This document shows positions 12,514-27,500 of a stretch of 64,000 nt of DNA, piece after piece; within the stretch, counting starts at the first letter, position 1; each line of letters begins with the position of its first letter. Source of the stretch: Paralvinella palmiformis (lineage: Eukaryota > Annelida > Polychaeta > Terebellida > Alvinellidae); NCBI GenBank assembly GCA_025642065.1, contig JAODUP010000570.1, forward strand, positions 1-64,000, given 5' to 3'. The position numbers and the translations under genes were made by a program. The notes beneath the pieces are model-generated. The model did not search any database and was not told the origin of the DNA. It saw only the letters and a list, made by a program, of their open reading frames with translations.

Positions 12514-14421
12514 CCAAATATGCAGACTCATGGTTGGTAAAAAAGTAAATATAATCTTAATCAAAATTAAGCTACATTTTCCCCCAGAGTATGAGCACCA
12601 AACATCAGGATAACACATCACCAACACATCTTTAATTATAGTAATCGAACTCACTCTGCCCTCCTGCAGATATATGGAGGCCAGTCTTAGATATATTGAG
12701 TGCATCTCGGAAGCATCTGCTATAAATGCCAAGGTCCGCTCATAACACTCTTTGGCTGTGTCAGAGTCACCAACCAGGTATTTAACATGGCCAAGTATAG
12801 CCCACGCATCAGGATTCTGAAAAGTAAAACATCTTACTATTAGTATGGCACAATTGACCTCAAATGGGCATATTTACATGTTTAAACTTTCAAATATTGT
12901 CTGTTCTAAAGTTGAATTCGAGACGTTTTATTGCTTGGCAAAAATAATAATAAAAATAATAAATATTCGTATTTATAAGTTTCCATCATAAGACCAACTT
13001 GGCTGATTGAAACTTAGGTTTTAAGGCCTTAATTGTTTTGGAATTATCATAATAATTATTAATAATTTATAACTTTGTAGTTCAAAATCAGCTCGCCTTT
13101 TCTAACATTTGGTTTTAGAGGCTTTACATATTTTCACAATTTCCACCCATCCCGACAGTATTGACCTGTACAGTTGGGTACAATATCCTCAATTTCCCAA
13201 GCAGTATACGATTTCTACTTAAAGGTTAAAGGCTCATAACCCAGTTTATAGCTCAGTCAACATTTGTAAGTATTTTAATTATTAGTTGCCAGCTGATGGA
13301 ATTGAACTGAGGACCTCCTAATTGGTGGTTCATCATTTCAGTGACTAAACCATCAGGACTTAACTGCATCCCCATTAAGGCCATTCATTTATTATGGCAA
13401 TCTATTCTCAGTCTGAAGAATGGGTTTACCAATGCAATTCAACTGTGTAAGTATTATTCTTATTATTGTAATTGTTGTTGGTGTTACTGTTGTTTTTCTT
13501 TAAACCCTTAGCACAGCTGGTTTCACACTGCACCCAGCATGCCTCCAGGTTGGGTTCGAATCCCACTGTCACCTGTGCCAGTTGAACATTTCATCTGATA
13601 ATGTCATTCCCCCCCCATCTCCCCCCGGAATCAGTCTCTCACCACTAAGTTTCAGGTAGGACCAGCTCCAAAGCTAAATAAAATAGTTGATCTTTTACTG
13701 TGAAAATTTGTCAAATGCTTCAGCACATATATGTATGCACTCATCTGGTAAACATATGACCACGCTACTTCTCTCTGACCTGGTGATCAAACTGTAGTGC
13801 CTCTTGTAGACTTTTCTCAGCCTCTTCCATCTGATGCTTCTGTAATTTCAGATGAGCAAGAGAGATGTGATATTCAGCTGATGGTCCTCCCACAGGATCC
13901 AGGAGATGGTGAGCTAACGCTCGTTCAGCGAACTGTAAACACGAGGTGAAACCATAAACCCGGTGAAGAGTTTGTGTATGTATGTGTGTTTGTTTGTGGG
14001 CATTCGGGTGTTTGTGTATGAACATATGCCTGCAAAGATATAAAATTTCTTAGTATAAAGTAAAAATTCAGAGTGTTCTAATATAATTTCCCAGCTATTT
14101 GAAATATAATATGAATTCATTGAAAACTTTAATGAATAATTTGATAAAAGTCATTGTAATTAAAGGTCAATACATATAGAACGTTCAAGCCTACACAAGA
14201 TACTATCATTTGTGAACTACATACTGGCATTGCCTTGACCTCAAGCAAGAAGTCTACCACTTGCATGAAGATCGACTGGCTCGGTACTGGTGTAGGTTCT
14301 CTCGGTGGCACAGCATCCTCAGTTGCCACTACTGTCTCATCATGTCCCGTCGCTGCTGAACTACGTGTCACATGAACACTACCAGGGCGAGAAGCATTCT
14401 CTGCACTCTTACCGCCTTTCC
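10290..14421 (-). CDS. CFAP70: CFAP70 exons 24-29: TPR block 2 and C terminus (residues 892-1168)
   Basis: Exon 24 starts low-complexity and ends with [17 protein letters not shown], matching the family's IFMETIRFLMKVKA. Exons 25-28 give successive TPRs: [20 protein letters not shown] (from 976), [20 protein letters not shown] (from 1009), [20 protein letters not shown] (from 1043), [20 protein letters not shown] (from 1079) and [20 protein letters not shown] (from 1113). Exon 29 ends NPQL and stop. Every exon from 25 on is phase 0, so exons of this block correspond to roughly whole helix-pair units. The terminal VGFGNP matches the vertebrate C terminus. Confidence 0.95.
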
Positions 14422-14988
14422 CTGATCACCATCAATATCAGATAATTAATACACATTGCCAGTTCCATTCATTATTCATAAACATACAAGAAAGCATGCT
14501 ACATAATTATGACTTAAGGTATTTTAGTGCATTAATATGTTTAATTCTCACTGCATATATATGGTACCTTTTTCAAATTCTTTTAGTAGCTAAGACAATT
14601 ACAGTTGACAGAAGATTGTGTGTGTGTCTGTGTGTGTGGGAGGGGAGGGGGTATATAAAAGATAAACAAACACTGAAAGGTCTTTAAAAAATAAATAATA
14701 CTAAATAAACTAACACCATAAAATCATCTACACTACAAGATAATAATCTGATGATTCTATGAGAACTTAACAAGTACATCTACACAGTTTGTATACATTA
14801 ATCATATGATACACCACTGTAAGTGTTGGCTATTAAGATGTCACTGACAATGGCATGTTAGTCATAATTCATTGAACATCAGGAGAAATTATTTTTTGCA
14901 GCCACCTATACTACAACAGTTATTTACAACTGGTAGAGATTACATCAGAATAATTAGTTTTGTAACTAAAAAAAAGTAACACAGAAAG

Positions 14989-15027
<39 letters not shown>

Positions 15028-17454
15028 TTATATGGAATGAATGATTGTGCACTCAATTATATATACACATATTTCAGCACAAATTTCTGGTGTAAAACAA
15101 AACAAAATATTAGCCACCATGTACCAAGATATTTATAGACTAATTCTAGTAGCAAAACAAAGCCATTTGTTGGTGTCACATGATACAAGATGATATCTGT
15201 GTATTATAGAATATTGGGAGAACCATATTTTTATGAACAAAATGGAATTTCTGATAAGGCAGCTGGTGGACTATGATATAGCCATTGGTTATAGGCTTGA
15301 AAACGTCTTCCAAGCATACAAAGTTAATGACCTAATTTTGAGAAAATGGCTTATGGGCAAATGATTTGAAGCATAACATAAATGAATTGCTCATGAGTAT
15401 ATTACAGCTTATAGATGTGATAATAATATCAGCTTTGGGAACCCTGTAAACAATGGCCTGGGCCCTTAAAAACTTTAACGTGAACTTGACATGGGTATGA
15501 CACAGAGTATGTGGGCTTTCAATAGTGGATCTTCGCTTATGAAAATCTCTGGTCCATGTTTTCAAGTGACACCAAGTTGGAAATGTATGACATCTAGCAG
15601 CAAGAACAGGCTGCACATAACACGTGGACACTTTTAACCGACCAATGACAAGCCACACATTTCACTATATGTACATCGGAATCAAAATAAACCACTATAC
15701 CAGAATTATGCGACAAATCATCAATACCCTCCTCTGAAATGAAGAAAAGCGACAAACCAATGATAAACTGGAAGAAACAAAGTACGAAAACAGACAGTAA
15801 AGCATCATATACGTGTTTCCTATTTATACAAGAGTGCTGTAGGCAAATCTCCAGTTATTGCGGTGTCAGTGGGGACAGCCAGTGCGTTGGAGCGGTTCTG
15901 GAGATTTGCTCTATGAAACATGATTGGTGAGAATCTGGTGAATCATGCATGCACCTGGTGATGGGCGACGGATGCCTTTTCGGCAAGGAAAATCAAACCA
16001 TGCAAAATAAAGACTGGCAACGTGACCAGCATTCTAACTAATTGGCTTACATTTGCTATTATGGGCGCGCATTGTGGACATGCGACCTTTTATGTTTCCC
16101 TCTTTAGGTTCAGCAAAATTCACTGGAAACATTTTCAATATTAATGTGTATGGTTTTTGCAGTTGGATGTTTACAGCTAAACCCGTCTTCAAAGACTAGA
16201 CATGTCAGATAAGCTTTTCCTTCTATGTATAATTAATTTATTGAAATAGAAGAACATGTATATGCAAATTAGCTGCAAATCAGACACTGCCTGGTCTTTG
16301 AAGATAGGTTGCTATATCAAGTGATAGAGAATATTTCAACATGGCTATATAATCTCATATTATCTAGAATACTTTATGCAAAGAACAACTGTGCAATATA
16401 ATATTAATTCATTCATATTAATTAACATGGATAACATTTTAGTTTAACCAACTTAATTAGATTCATGGATATATACTTAATCAAATTAAAAACGCATTTG
16501 CTAATACCACTTTTCAGTTAACTATGGCTTAACAATGGACTACCAATATGTCCATACCTGAGTCGCTGGTTTATTGACTAAATTCACTGTTACCAGTAAA
16601 AAGATAGATATACTAATTAATTATCATAAATTTGTGAATAATCAACGAGGATGGATCAATGCCATTGTTTTCTTTGTATATCAACTAAATTAAGATTCCT
16701 TCAGGTTGAAAAAACTTTGTGGTCTGTGTTAGCGCACAGCCTGCAAACTTGATTTGCAACAAAGTAGCACAGTAATGTTCACACTTCCTGTGTAGCATAG
16801 ACTATAGGATGCCAGTAAGTGGCTCAATTACATCATATATTTCATGTTCACTTTATTTCAAACAGTGCAAAGTATTTTAGTAATTGTTTTTTGGGTAAGT
16901 ATAAAATAGTTTGGTTTGGTACTATACACGAATTACAAATGTACTTGGTACATTATTTCATAAATGCGTTTTTAATTTAATTCAGCATATAATGGTATTA
17001 TTATTATTATAATAATTATTATTATTATTATGTCATATTATGTTTTGAATAAATAACAACATAAAAAAATGAGAAAAAGAAATGAACATTGTCATACATT
17101 AAAATTATTACATTTTGAAGAAAGAATCCACAGAGTGGGATTATACAGTTTGGATTAAACTATGTACATACACATAATGAAGGTTGAAGGTTAAGGCTCT
17201 ACACAATATTCTGTTATCGCATATAAATGTCATGACACACAGCAGAACAGATTAATAATAATATCAAACAATCAATCAACATATATGGTACTAATCAATA
17301 TTTGACAAAATGAAATAAAACATAATTATTTGACACTAATTAGTGCTACACCTAGTCCTAATGGGGTAAAATGGTCTTGTTGGTGACAAACACCATTAGC
17401 ATTTTACCAAAACTAGAGACTCCATGAATAACTGATCTCTCTCTCTCTCTCTCT

Positions 17455-17505
<51 letters not shown>

Positions 17506-17650
17506 GCCATGGGTCAATCTATAAGCAAAACCTAAGTGTTTTGTTTGAGTATAAAAAAATCACTTCCTTTAGTAGGTTATAATAAGCTAGTCCTTGACTT
17601 ATATAGTACTTAGTGAGTTTATCAAACATCACAGCACCAGATAATCAAGA

Positions 17651-17694
<44 letters not shown>

Positions 17695-20600
17695 ACCCAA
17701 ATGGGGTAATGGCTAGTCTAGATAGCAAAATTAGTTCTAGGCACCAAACAAATCACCACATAGCACAACTAGGAGGGTTACTGCGCCATGGAGGTTAGAG
17801 GGTGCTGCCACCTACCAGAACGACGGACTGCAGAACTGCGCCTAGAAAGGGTCTCCTTTTGTACTTTTTGTTTCTCACTTCCTGGCATGCTGTTGATGGG
17901 CGACATGGCAGCCTTTGCGGATGGCACCTCACTAATTCTGCCTTCTGAACATTTTGATTGGACAATGCACACTGATGTAGCAATTGTTACAGACACCTGA
18001 TTTGCAAATCTATTATGTTTCTATATATTTGCACATTGACGAATGCAGAATGACCTCTACCAAACAACTTTTTACTTTCGTGTGGCACAGAGAATTTCAG
18101 TAGAGGGATTTTCCTTGGGAATTTACACATCAAGATTCCACAAAAATGTAAGAAGTGAACATTGTGTGCCAATAAACATCATGCGGGATGCAATATTTAG
18201 AATCTTGTTAGCTATTTAAAACATAAAATTAATTATACACTAATATCGGAACAAAGTAGTTCTACAGAAATTACTTAATTATAGGAACAGGTTAGTATTT
18301 ACATAATATGTACATCTGTGGATATGACTTGAATTCATAATTATTTATTAAAGATAGGACACTTATTAATATATATTACATGACAGGTTAACTGAAGTAA
18401 AAAGCTTTTAACTACTGTTATCAGCAAGATAACATTGTCAGATATATATTTTTCATGATTATTTGCTAAGAAAGCGGTCAAATTCTCTCAGCTGTTTCAG
18501 TTCAGGAGGTTTCATATAACTTGCTAAATTGTAGAGCTAATGTGACATTATTATAATCACACACCTTTGAGGGTAGTGGGAAATACTGATTTTTAACTAA
18601 TTGAATGTTTGTTGCACTAAAACGTATTTTGGCAGTGACACAAACTTGACGAACTAATGAACATTTTAAAGGTTACAGCAAAATATGTCTTACAGGCTGA
18701 CATAAAAGACTGACTCTTGAACATTAGTAGTTCACTAAAATGGTCCGTATGACAGTTAATAACAATAATAATAATAATAACAATAACATTAATAATATTA
18801 CTAAAAGGCATATTTCAGATGGTAATATCTAAAATAGGACTGACCATTCATTGGAGGTTATATACATTGTGTGGACTCTTCATACAGGAGCCGGTAAAAT
18901 AGATTTTACAGAAAGTGGTCATAATAATCATGCGAGGGTGTACATTTGCAAAATATCATGCACTGAACAGTGACAACACTGGTATGTTGCCATAAGCAAT
19001 AGAAAGAAAGATGGCTTGCCGCATATTGGTTGCATTGTTGCAGAAGCTAATCAGAAAAACATCTGGCTATCAGACAGACTGAACAGACAGGTGAACAGAT
19101 GGCTCACCTTTGCTGACCACATCTGGAGGCTTACTATCAGTTATCTCGGCTTCACCTGCAGCTAGGGCTGCCTGGCTCTCGGTGGAACCATCTAGTGCTG
19201 CTCCCTTTTCAGTGCCGTCTGGTGGCAAAACATCCACAATGGCTTCCAGTTCAGCAGCTGACTTGGCAAGGACAGCAGCTGCTGAGGTGGCAGCTGCAAC
19301 AGCTGCTGCGACTGCAAGATTTAGTTTGTTGGCTTCAAGCAGGGCCATTTCTGCACCAATCTCATTTCCAATTCCATCATAGAACAGACCTTGAGAAAAT
19401 ATTATCCCAGTGAGAAAATTAATAACAGTTTAATTTAATATTGTATTTCAAATGTGCGTGTGTGTGTGTGTGCATGTGCATGCAAGCACAAAAATAAAAT
19501 TGTATACACCACTATAACTTAGAAACATATTCTATCGCCTCACCTAATATAGTCCAGGCCAGTATACTTTTTGGTTCAAAAGTGGTTGCAGCTTCAAAGA
19601 ATGTTTCTGCAGCTTCATGTTTGTCTTGCATTGTACACACAACTCCATAAAGAATCAAACTGGAAATGGATGTGTGGCAAACTAGTATTATTATTATTAT
19701 GCATATCTATCATCTAAGATATTATCACAAAAGAATAATAATAACTATGATATTTTATATTTAATAATAATAATAATGTATATTTAATATTAATAATAAC
19801 AATAATGTAGATTTCAAAAAGGGTATATAATTGGAGGCGGCATTCAAAGGTGCTGTACAATAAGATCAAAATTCTAACAATACAAGAAAGTATATAATGT
19901 AAGATGTAATTCGCCAGGAAAATGAAACCATTTAAAACTTGGAAAAAACGTTATGCTAAATAAAATGTTTCTGCACATAATTGTGGACAAGGAATATTTT
20001 GTTAGCTAAAAATACCAATTGTACAATGGGGGCTTGAAAATGTATATGACACTCAGCCCAGTGGCCTGTTTAGTACAAATATTATGACATTACTATAACA
20101 TATCTTGATAATACATTAGTACCAAATACCATCTGAAAAGGTTTCAATACATTACAGTAGGACATTATCAAATGTGGTACACCACATACCCATAGAGGTG
20201 TCTTTGATCAATGGATACACACTCCTTGAAACATTCTTCAGCCTAAAATGAAGGATAAAAAGATTTCAGGTGAAAATTACATCAAATGGTATGGATATTA
20301 TCCCGACGACATCATGATGTATGATTTGGGTTGAATAATTTGCCACTAGTTGAAAACCGAAGAGCAAGGACCATACCTTTGTCAGATCATTTATGTAAAG
20401 GTTGAATGTGCCATAATCCAGCCAGTGGTCTGGATCATTCCTATCTCTGGCAATCCTCTGGAAAATAAATTAGGATAAATATAGGATAAAAAGTAAGAAA
20501 CATTGCATGGGCCTTTCACAGATCATTACTATTGTTATCAATAATTCTGCCTGTCTAAAGGTTTTGTTCTTATTGTTTACAGAGCAGATGGTGTCACGAT

Positions 20601-23600
20601 TATCATAGTATTAACACAGATGTTGATGTTAAGCTCACTGATACAGCACAAAAATATTAATGATGAATAGACTATTATCACCCTCTTCCAATATTTCAGA
20701 GAAGGTTATTCTATATATCATCACAACAATGGCTGAACTAGTTTCTAATATCATCATGATAGATTGGGGGTTATACAATTCATTTGAATAATAACCCTAG
20801 CATCAACTAACTCATGTGACGTATTGTTGGATTTAGCACTAGAGGAGGGTGTCTAAGTTTAGGGTTTAATGATACATCAACACAAAAAGATCACCAGGTG
20901 TCATCTTCATTGTAGGTAAAACAGTCACAGGAATAAAAGTCAGAGGAAAAGTCACACGAAAAAAGGCACAGAAATGGCTGACTTAAATATTTTTATTTAA
21001 GTAGCTAATAAGGTCAAAAAAGCATGCTATTTTTCACATACATGTAATGCCATTATATATAAATAACACTGTTTACAAGTCATGTATTGCTAGTTAATAC
21101 CTCATTTCAAATATTTTTATACTTTATTACTTTAATTGTTTATGGTACTTAAATAATTGTGACTTTTTTCCTGTGAATATTTTTCCTAGCCAAAATTATG
21201 ACTTTATTACTGGACACCATAATTTTCTATTGGTTGTCTCTTACAACATACAAGAGGACACTCCTGAATTAGGTGGCTTGTTCAGCCTTTGGGCACTAAT
21301 CATACACAGCCTTTTCAGTAGGGAATAGAGTGGAAGACCCCTTACAAAAAATACGCAGCAGCTCACCTGTGGTGGCCTGTAAAAACACTGCGATGCCATC
21401 GGTACGCTGCTGCTGGAGGGAGGCATGCATGAGGGGACAGGGGGTAGTGAAGGGCTGACTGTGGAGTAGTGGTAGTCACACTAACACAGTAGTAGCCCTT
21501 CTCCATTGGAATGGGGGGGGGGCTTAGGGTTCTCCCCTGAAAAAGTTGGGGGAAATGGAGTATTTGGTGCATTCTAGGCCACTTTTTCGCCAAAACCAAA
21601 GTAGCCAACTGATTTTCTGCCAATAAAATAGGTGAAGAGGGACTGTAAAATAGATGACATATAGCATCGGACGTCGGCTGCTATTGGAGAGGCTGCATAC
21701 ATGGGACGTATGACCACGGGACAACTCCCAAGGAAAAAATATCCCTTAAACCCAATCTGGATTCAAATCCACAACCTTGGCATTTGCAGTGCAGTGCTCT
21801 AACATACTACAGTGCTGGAATACAATCAAGAGGACACACTGTGGACTGATACTAAACAATTCAACTACAGGAGATTTATAGGTGTTGGAAATGGGCACAT
21901 AATTGTATTCAATGCCAACAGAGATTTCTGCACAGTTATGATGGTCTCAGCAATGTCAACATTAATGCTATACAGTTATGAAGATCTAAATTATGACTAT
22001 ATATGAATTAATATTAATTAGAACACAGCAGATAGGAGTTCCACAGTTATTTAAAGTATGTCAGTGTGGCATATCTGTTATGTGTTAATTTCAATAATAA
22101 TTTTTAGATGTATTTTCAGCATAAAATAAAACCTAATGAACACTGTTTACCTCTTGATAATATCTGGCTGCCAGTTCAAAGTTTTCATTGACTTCAGCTT
22201 CTCTGGCGAAGTGTTTCAGTTGTGCCGAGTCAGTCAATGGCTCAGGTATAGGATTCTGATCCTCAATGTTAAGGACTTTACCCAAGCCAACGTGCATCTG
22301 GTCTATAAGGTAGACGTAGAGCTCACTGAGGAATGCCTGTGTAAGAGATAGAGGGATAAGGTATGTGTATAGCACAATAATGAATCTATGAGTAAATAAT
22401 ACGACAGACAAACACATGTATACTGTGGAACAGACATGGGGTCAATTTAATTCTGGAATTGTAATTAATGGGTGATTAGATTAAGACCATTAAAACTATA
22501 ACTCGGATAACTGGAAATAAAAATATGCATGCGGATAATGGCTCACTTATGTTTAGACTACAGGTCAAAACATACATCTCACCAGAATTTATTTATTATG
22601 ACACGTATTATTGTGACGGCAGATTATTTGGAGAATTGAGTTGGCTGTAGATTTAAACAATTAATTTGTCTGAAATTTAATTTAATATGTGTTTCATGAT
22701 ATATGTTGCTCGCTAAAATTTAAATGCCTAAACTTGATTAAAACAGCATTTTCAGATTTATCCAAAAACAATTACTCTGTTACTTATATCTGGCATATAA
22801 TACATATATAATGATCATGTATTGTCGACAAATATTTGAAAAATGAAAGAGAAACACTAGATATATCATATCTACCCTGGTTTACTCATGAAAATGAAAT
22901 GGTGTTTGCTCAAGTGACATTTTTTAGTGATATTGAGAAGGTGGAGGTCATGTCAAATAAAACTTAAGTTGCATACAATGTTTTCCTGTAATTCCTTTAA
23001 GTTAGATCAATTTCTAATTTTTATAACACAGTAATGTATTTGCAAAAAATATATGACTAATTCTAACTTGCCTTAAAAAATTGCTACACAAACTATGCAA
23101 TTGCTAATCAGTTTTCTAAGTGATTATCAATTGTTGATAATCACTTTTTAAAACCAAAATGTTCCCTGATCAGATATTTCATAACCATGCAAACACACAT
23201 ACACACGGAATTATGTACCCTGAAAATGGGATAAAATTCATTTAAAATAGAAAGCTTTTCTGAGTGGCATGACTGATATTACCTGCAATTCATCTTTATC
23301 TTGGATGGTGGATGTTTTCAGATATTTCTCCCGAACTATCTTAACCACAGCATACTTGAGCTGCTCCTTGAATGCAAAGTACTTCCCTGTTGTGTTTAGG
23401 TGATAGATCAGTTTCTGCTTCCTAAATACAAATGTTGAAAATAAATCATTTACAAATTAGAACAGAATAATGTTGAGGCCAGGTCAAGGTTGGAATGTGA
23501 TTATAACTGATTTCAACTTAAAGTTGAAACATATATAGTCTGTTTTGACATAACTGGGTTAAAGTTGAACAAAACTGACTCTAAAATGAGTGAATGTATT

Positions 23601-23873
23601 TTTTGGGGGCTAATTTTTAATAGCGACTGATCTATTAAATCCACAGGTTAAAAACAGAGGGCCAAATAGTATCAAGATTAAAAGTCCAAACCAATTTTAT
23701 AACAGAAATTAATTTCATTAACATCACCTGTCTTCCATTGCTTCAGGAGAATTGACAGCTCTTCCAGATGTAAAAATTTCCCCAAACTGATCCCTGGATT
23801 GAATCAATAAAATTAAGTGAATAAAAATGGGAAGGCATAAAGAATAATTTTATTTATATGTATGCCCAGCTGT

Positions 23874-23945
<72 letters not shown>

Positions 23946-24454
23946 AATAATAATAATAGCATATTCTTTATGGTTAACTAAAAATAAATATAACGATATT
24001 TACCTAAATTCATCAAGGATCAAATTAGCTACCACCCCCACCTGGTTATGGAAATCCTCTACTGACTGGAATAAAAAGCATAAGTTGATTATATCATTCT
24101 CAATAACAGCAGATAATGCTATTGTGTTTAATTAATGGGTGAACACCGGTCTCTGTATGTAAGTAAATGTATTTGTTTATGAGTCAGGACAAATATGTGT
24201 CGGCGTTTTAATTTGATCCGAGATGTTTTGTTTCAGTCCTTTCTACACTTAGGACATATGGCCAAGGGGTGTTCCATATGGAAGCATAACCCAAAAACAC
24301 GGGTATGAGTCAGATTGGAACCCAGAATCTGGAGATTTGCAGTGCACTGCTCCAATCACTGCACCACTAAAATAACCAATTTAATCACAGTGTAATATCT
24401 CACTAGTTCTTTAAGCACTGAATGATATTTCTGTGTGTGTGTTCGTGTGTGTGT

Positions 24455-24523
<69 letters not shown>

Positions 24524-27500
24524 CATGTACACATATATGTGTGTGCATATTCTGTGTAAGTGATATATGCATGGATTAATTATGTACAAGTGTACAAGTA
24601 CATGTGTATATGTAATGTAAGACCATGCTCGTGGAACATACAAATAAATAACAGGGCTAGTTCTACCTTTTTAGCACCATCAGTCCTTTTAGGGAATTTT
24701 GGCCTAGCAGGTATGTACTCGGCCACACTGAAATAATAAAGGAATCCTTACAGAAACATAATAAACTATGCAGCTTGATTACACCACATAAACAGACATA
24801 ATAAACATTTTGAGAGATAAGACTTAATAGTAAATAGCGAGATATGTGAAAAATAAACAGCATTGCAAGGCATTAATATACTACAACAATTTATGGGTAA
24901 ATGTATAGAAACAAGCTTTATATTACACTGAATAACATTAAAAGCAATTAGACACTGATGTAGGTGAACTATTATATGTTCCACGTGTACATTGTGGTAA
25001 CTAGACCACATCTGATAAATGGCCCTTTTCGTGGTTTATTGTGGAAAAGTAATTACTTTTACGTTTGGGCATTTAACTTTTCATTGCATATTTATTCTGC
25101 AAAGTGCAAAGAATTAATTATAAACACTGACACGTTTATAAGAGCATTGCAATAAAATGTCTAAACAAAAAAAGAAACATTTCTGATAATAAAAATGTCT
25201 TCAAAATAACAGTTTATGAATATTAATTTTATGAAAATTAATTAACAAAAAAGTTGGATTTGCCAATCATAGATAAAAATGAGTTACTGGTATTTCAAAA
25301 GCAGGTTACTCAGTTATAAATAAATTAAAAAAGCATCACACCAGTTAAAAAGCATCACACCTTACAAAATATGTCTTTATTACAGAATAATGTGTGTATA
25401 TGTGTTTGTCTGTACTTTCTTTGAATCACTGTGATGCTTGATAAGAGGAAGACAAGTAGTTAAATACATATATGTATGTTTATATTGTGTATTTGTCTTC
25501 AAATACAAGTATGCAAGGTGTTCACTTTAAAATTTTGCCTTACATACTTTAATTTATTTTGTATTTAACTTTGAAGCAATATTATACAAGTACACATAAA
25601 ACTATAAGAATATTGATATCTCATATTCAGTTTGTAACCTGGAATCAAAAGCACAATCAGCAAGTGGATGAAAAGGTTTTTAATGGCCTATTACCATAAT
25701 TGATTAATTGAACCAAAACTTTTTTTCTGGATAATATTTTTGCAGGTAAAAAACAATAATAATAAAGTATGAATTAAGTGATTAAGTTTATATATGAGTG
25801 TAAACCATAAACTTGTATTGATTTCATCAAAACATTTCTTACTATAAACTCTCACTATTAACACAGGGTTCACGCACATTTTGAAATCTCAGATTCCAGG
25901 ATTTTCCAGGACCTTCCAATGTCAAATTCAAGGACCGTTACAATGAATTCAGGAACTTTTTAACGCGCAAAGATACACCCATATTTTGGAAGAAGTGTAA
26001 TGACTGAATTCCTGAATGCCTATGATTAGAAATATATGTCCAAATTCCAGCACTTTCAAGGACCTCTACAAAAATTCCAGGACTTTGAAAGGTAATTATA
26101 TTATCTGGTCAAATGACTATGTGGCCTTGTAAAATAACTCTAAAATGGTCTTAAGCTTAGCAACAGTGCTATATTATTATACTAATATGACTACTATCAT
26201 ATCACAAAAATCATGCATAATAAAGTGTATGCAATAACAAAACTCAGAAGCATGATTTATAATATATTCTCATAAACAAACAAAATCATAGAACAAAGGA
26301 TGATATGACATTGCAAATTCACAGAATTCTGCTCATTCATTCTATGACATGCAGTTGGATTGCAAATCCACGGAATTCTGCTCATTCATTCCCTATGACA
26401 TGCAGTTTGATGATAAACACGCATATTCGTGCAGATTTCATGACAAATTATCTCAGTTTGTGCTCTCCCTCAGCCAAATAAATTTAATATCTTTTTACTA
26501 CTTCACGACAGTGCAGTTATATATTTGCATGGAGTACGGATTACGGGATCCAGTTCTAATGAACATCAGATGTCAACTCACCATTCCTGTGCTCTGATTG
26601 GATGAAATCGGTATTTCTTAATTTAAGCATAAAAAACATAGAACTAATCCCTGCCATTATTTGATATTTACAGAAGCTGTATACATCTTTGAGGGAAATC
26701 TAAGTCAGCTGAGACTAACTGCCACAAAATGGCTACATTGCTCAAATGAAGCCATTAATTTTAACAAATGGATATATCTGCTTAATATTTCTGGCACTCA
26801 CAATAAAAACAATGAAACAATCTTTTCAGCCATCTATCTCAAATGGTAACTCTTATAAGACCATATAAGACCATAAAGAATCACTACTTCATCTAAGTAT
26901 TCCTTTTCAAAGAATCTGCATATGCAAACTGACTGTGCTATTGCAAGACCCAGCTTAGATTTGATTGCTTAGCCTGGATATTTGTTATACATTGAGGGTA
27001 TAAGGCCTAGGGAAATAAATCCCACAAATCAGAATTCCCAATCCCACTGTAGAAGTTAAGGACACAAGATTATGGCTCAAACTGCAATTCCATTACGAAC
27101 AAGCAGTACCACAATTTTAAATGCAGTCACAGTTTGATTACCTTATCTTACCACTATGCTCTTAACACCAGACATTATCTGCTGGACATATTACCACTAT
27201 GCTCTTAACACCAGACATTATGTACCTATGATGGCATAGCTACTTTATAATATATCGGTCGGAGTAATAAATTCATATCACATTCAAGTTACTACATTGG
27301 CCCTAGCCAGATAAAAACCTTCCTCTTGCAGTAGTTCCATAGTTAACTTTCTGGTGGCAATTAGTGGCAACTAAACTTCAGTGATTGAGACAACTCTGTT
27401 GTTTGAACACAGACAAAAAATTACTCGTTTAATTTTAGCAGTAACATTCAGCCACTAACCGCTTTGCCAGTTCCTCGGGTTGACGTCTTGGCACTAGAGG

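Noticed and set aside
12279..12732. Separate minus-strand ORFs as independent genes
   Set aside because: They are CFAP70 exons 26 and 27 read through into intron and microsatellite sequence.
15332..15658. 108-codon minus ORF in CFAP70 intron 23
   Set aside because: No domain, no splice support, and its composition resembles old repeat sequence.
15885..15920. hAT transposase C-terminal motif in the plus frame ([12 protein letters not shown])
   Set aside because: Too short, with a stop right after it and no other hAT segments nearby.
24356..24643. 95-codon minus ORF
   Set aside because: It is a (GT)n microsatellite read as alternating H and T.
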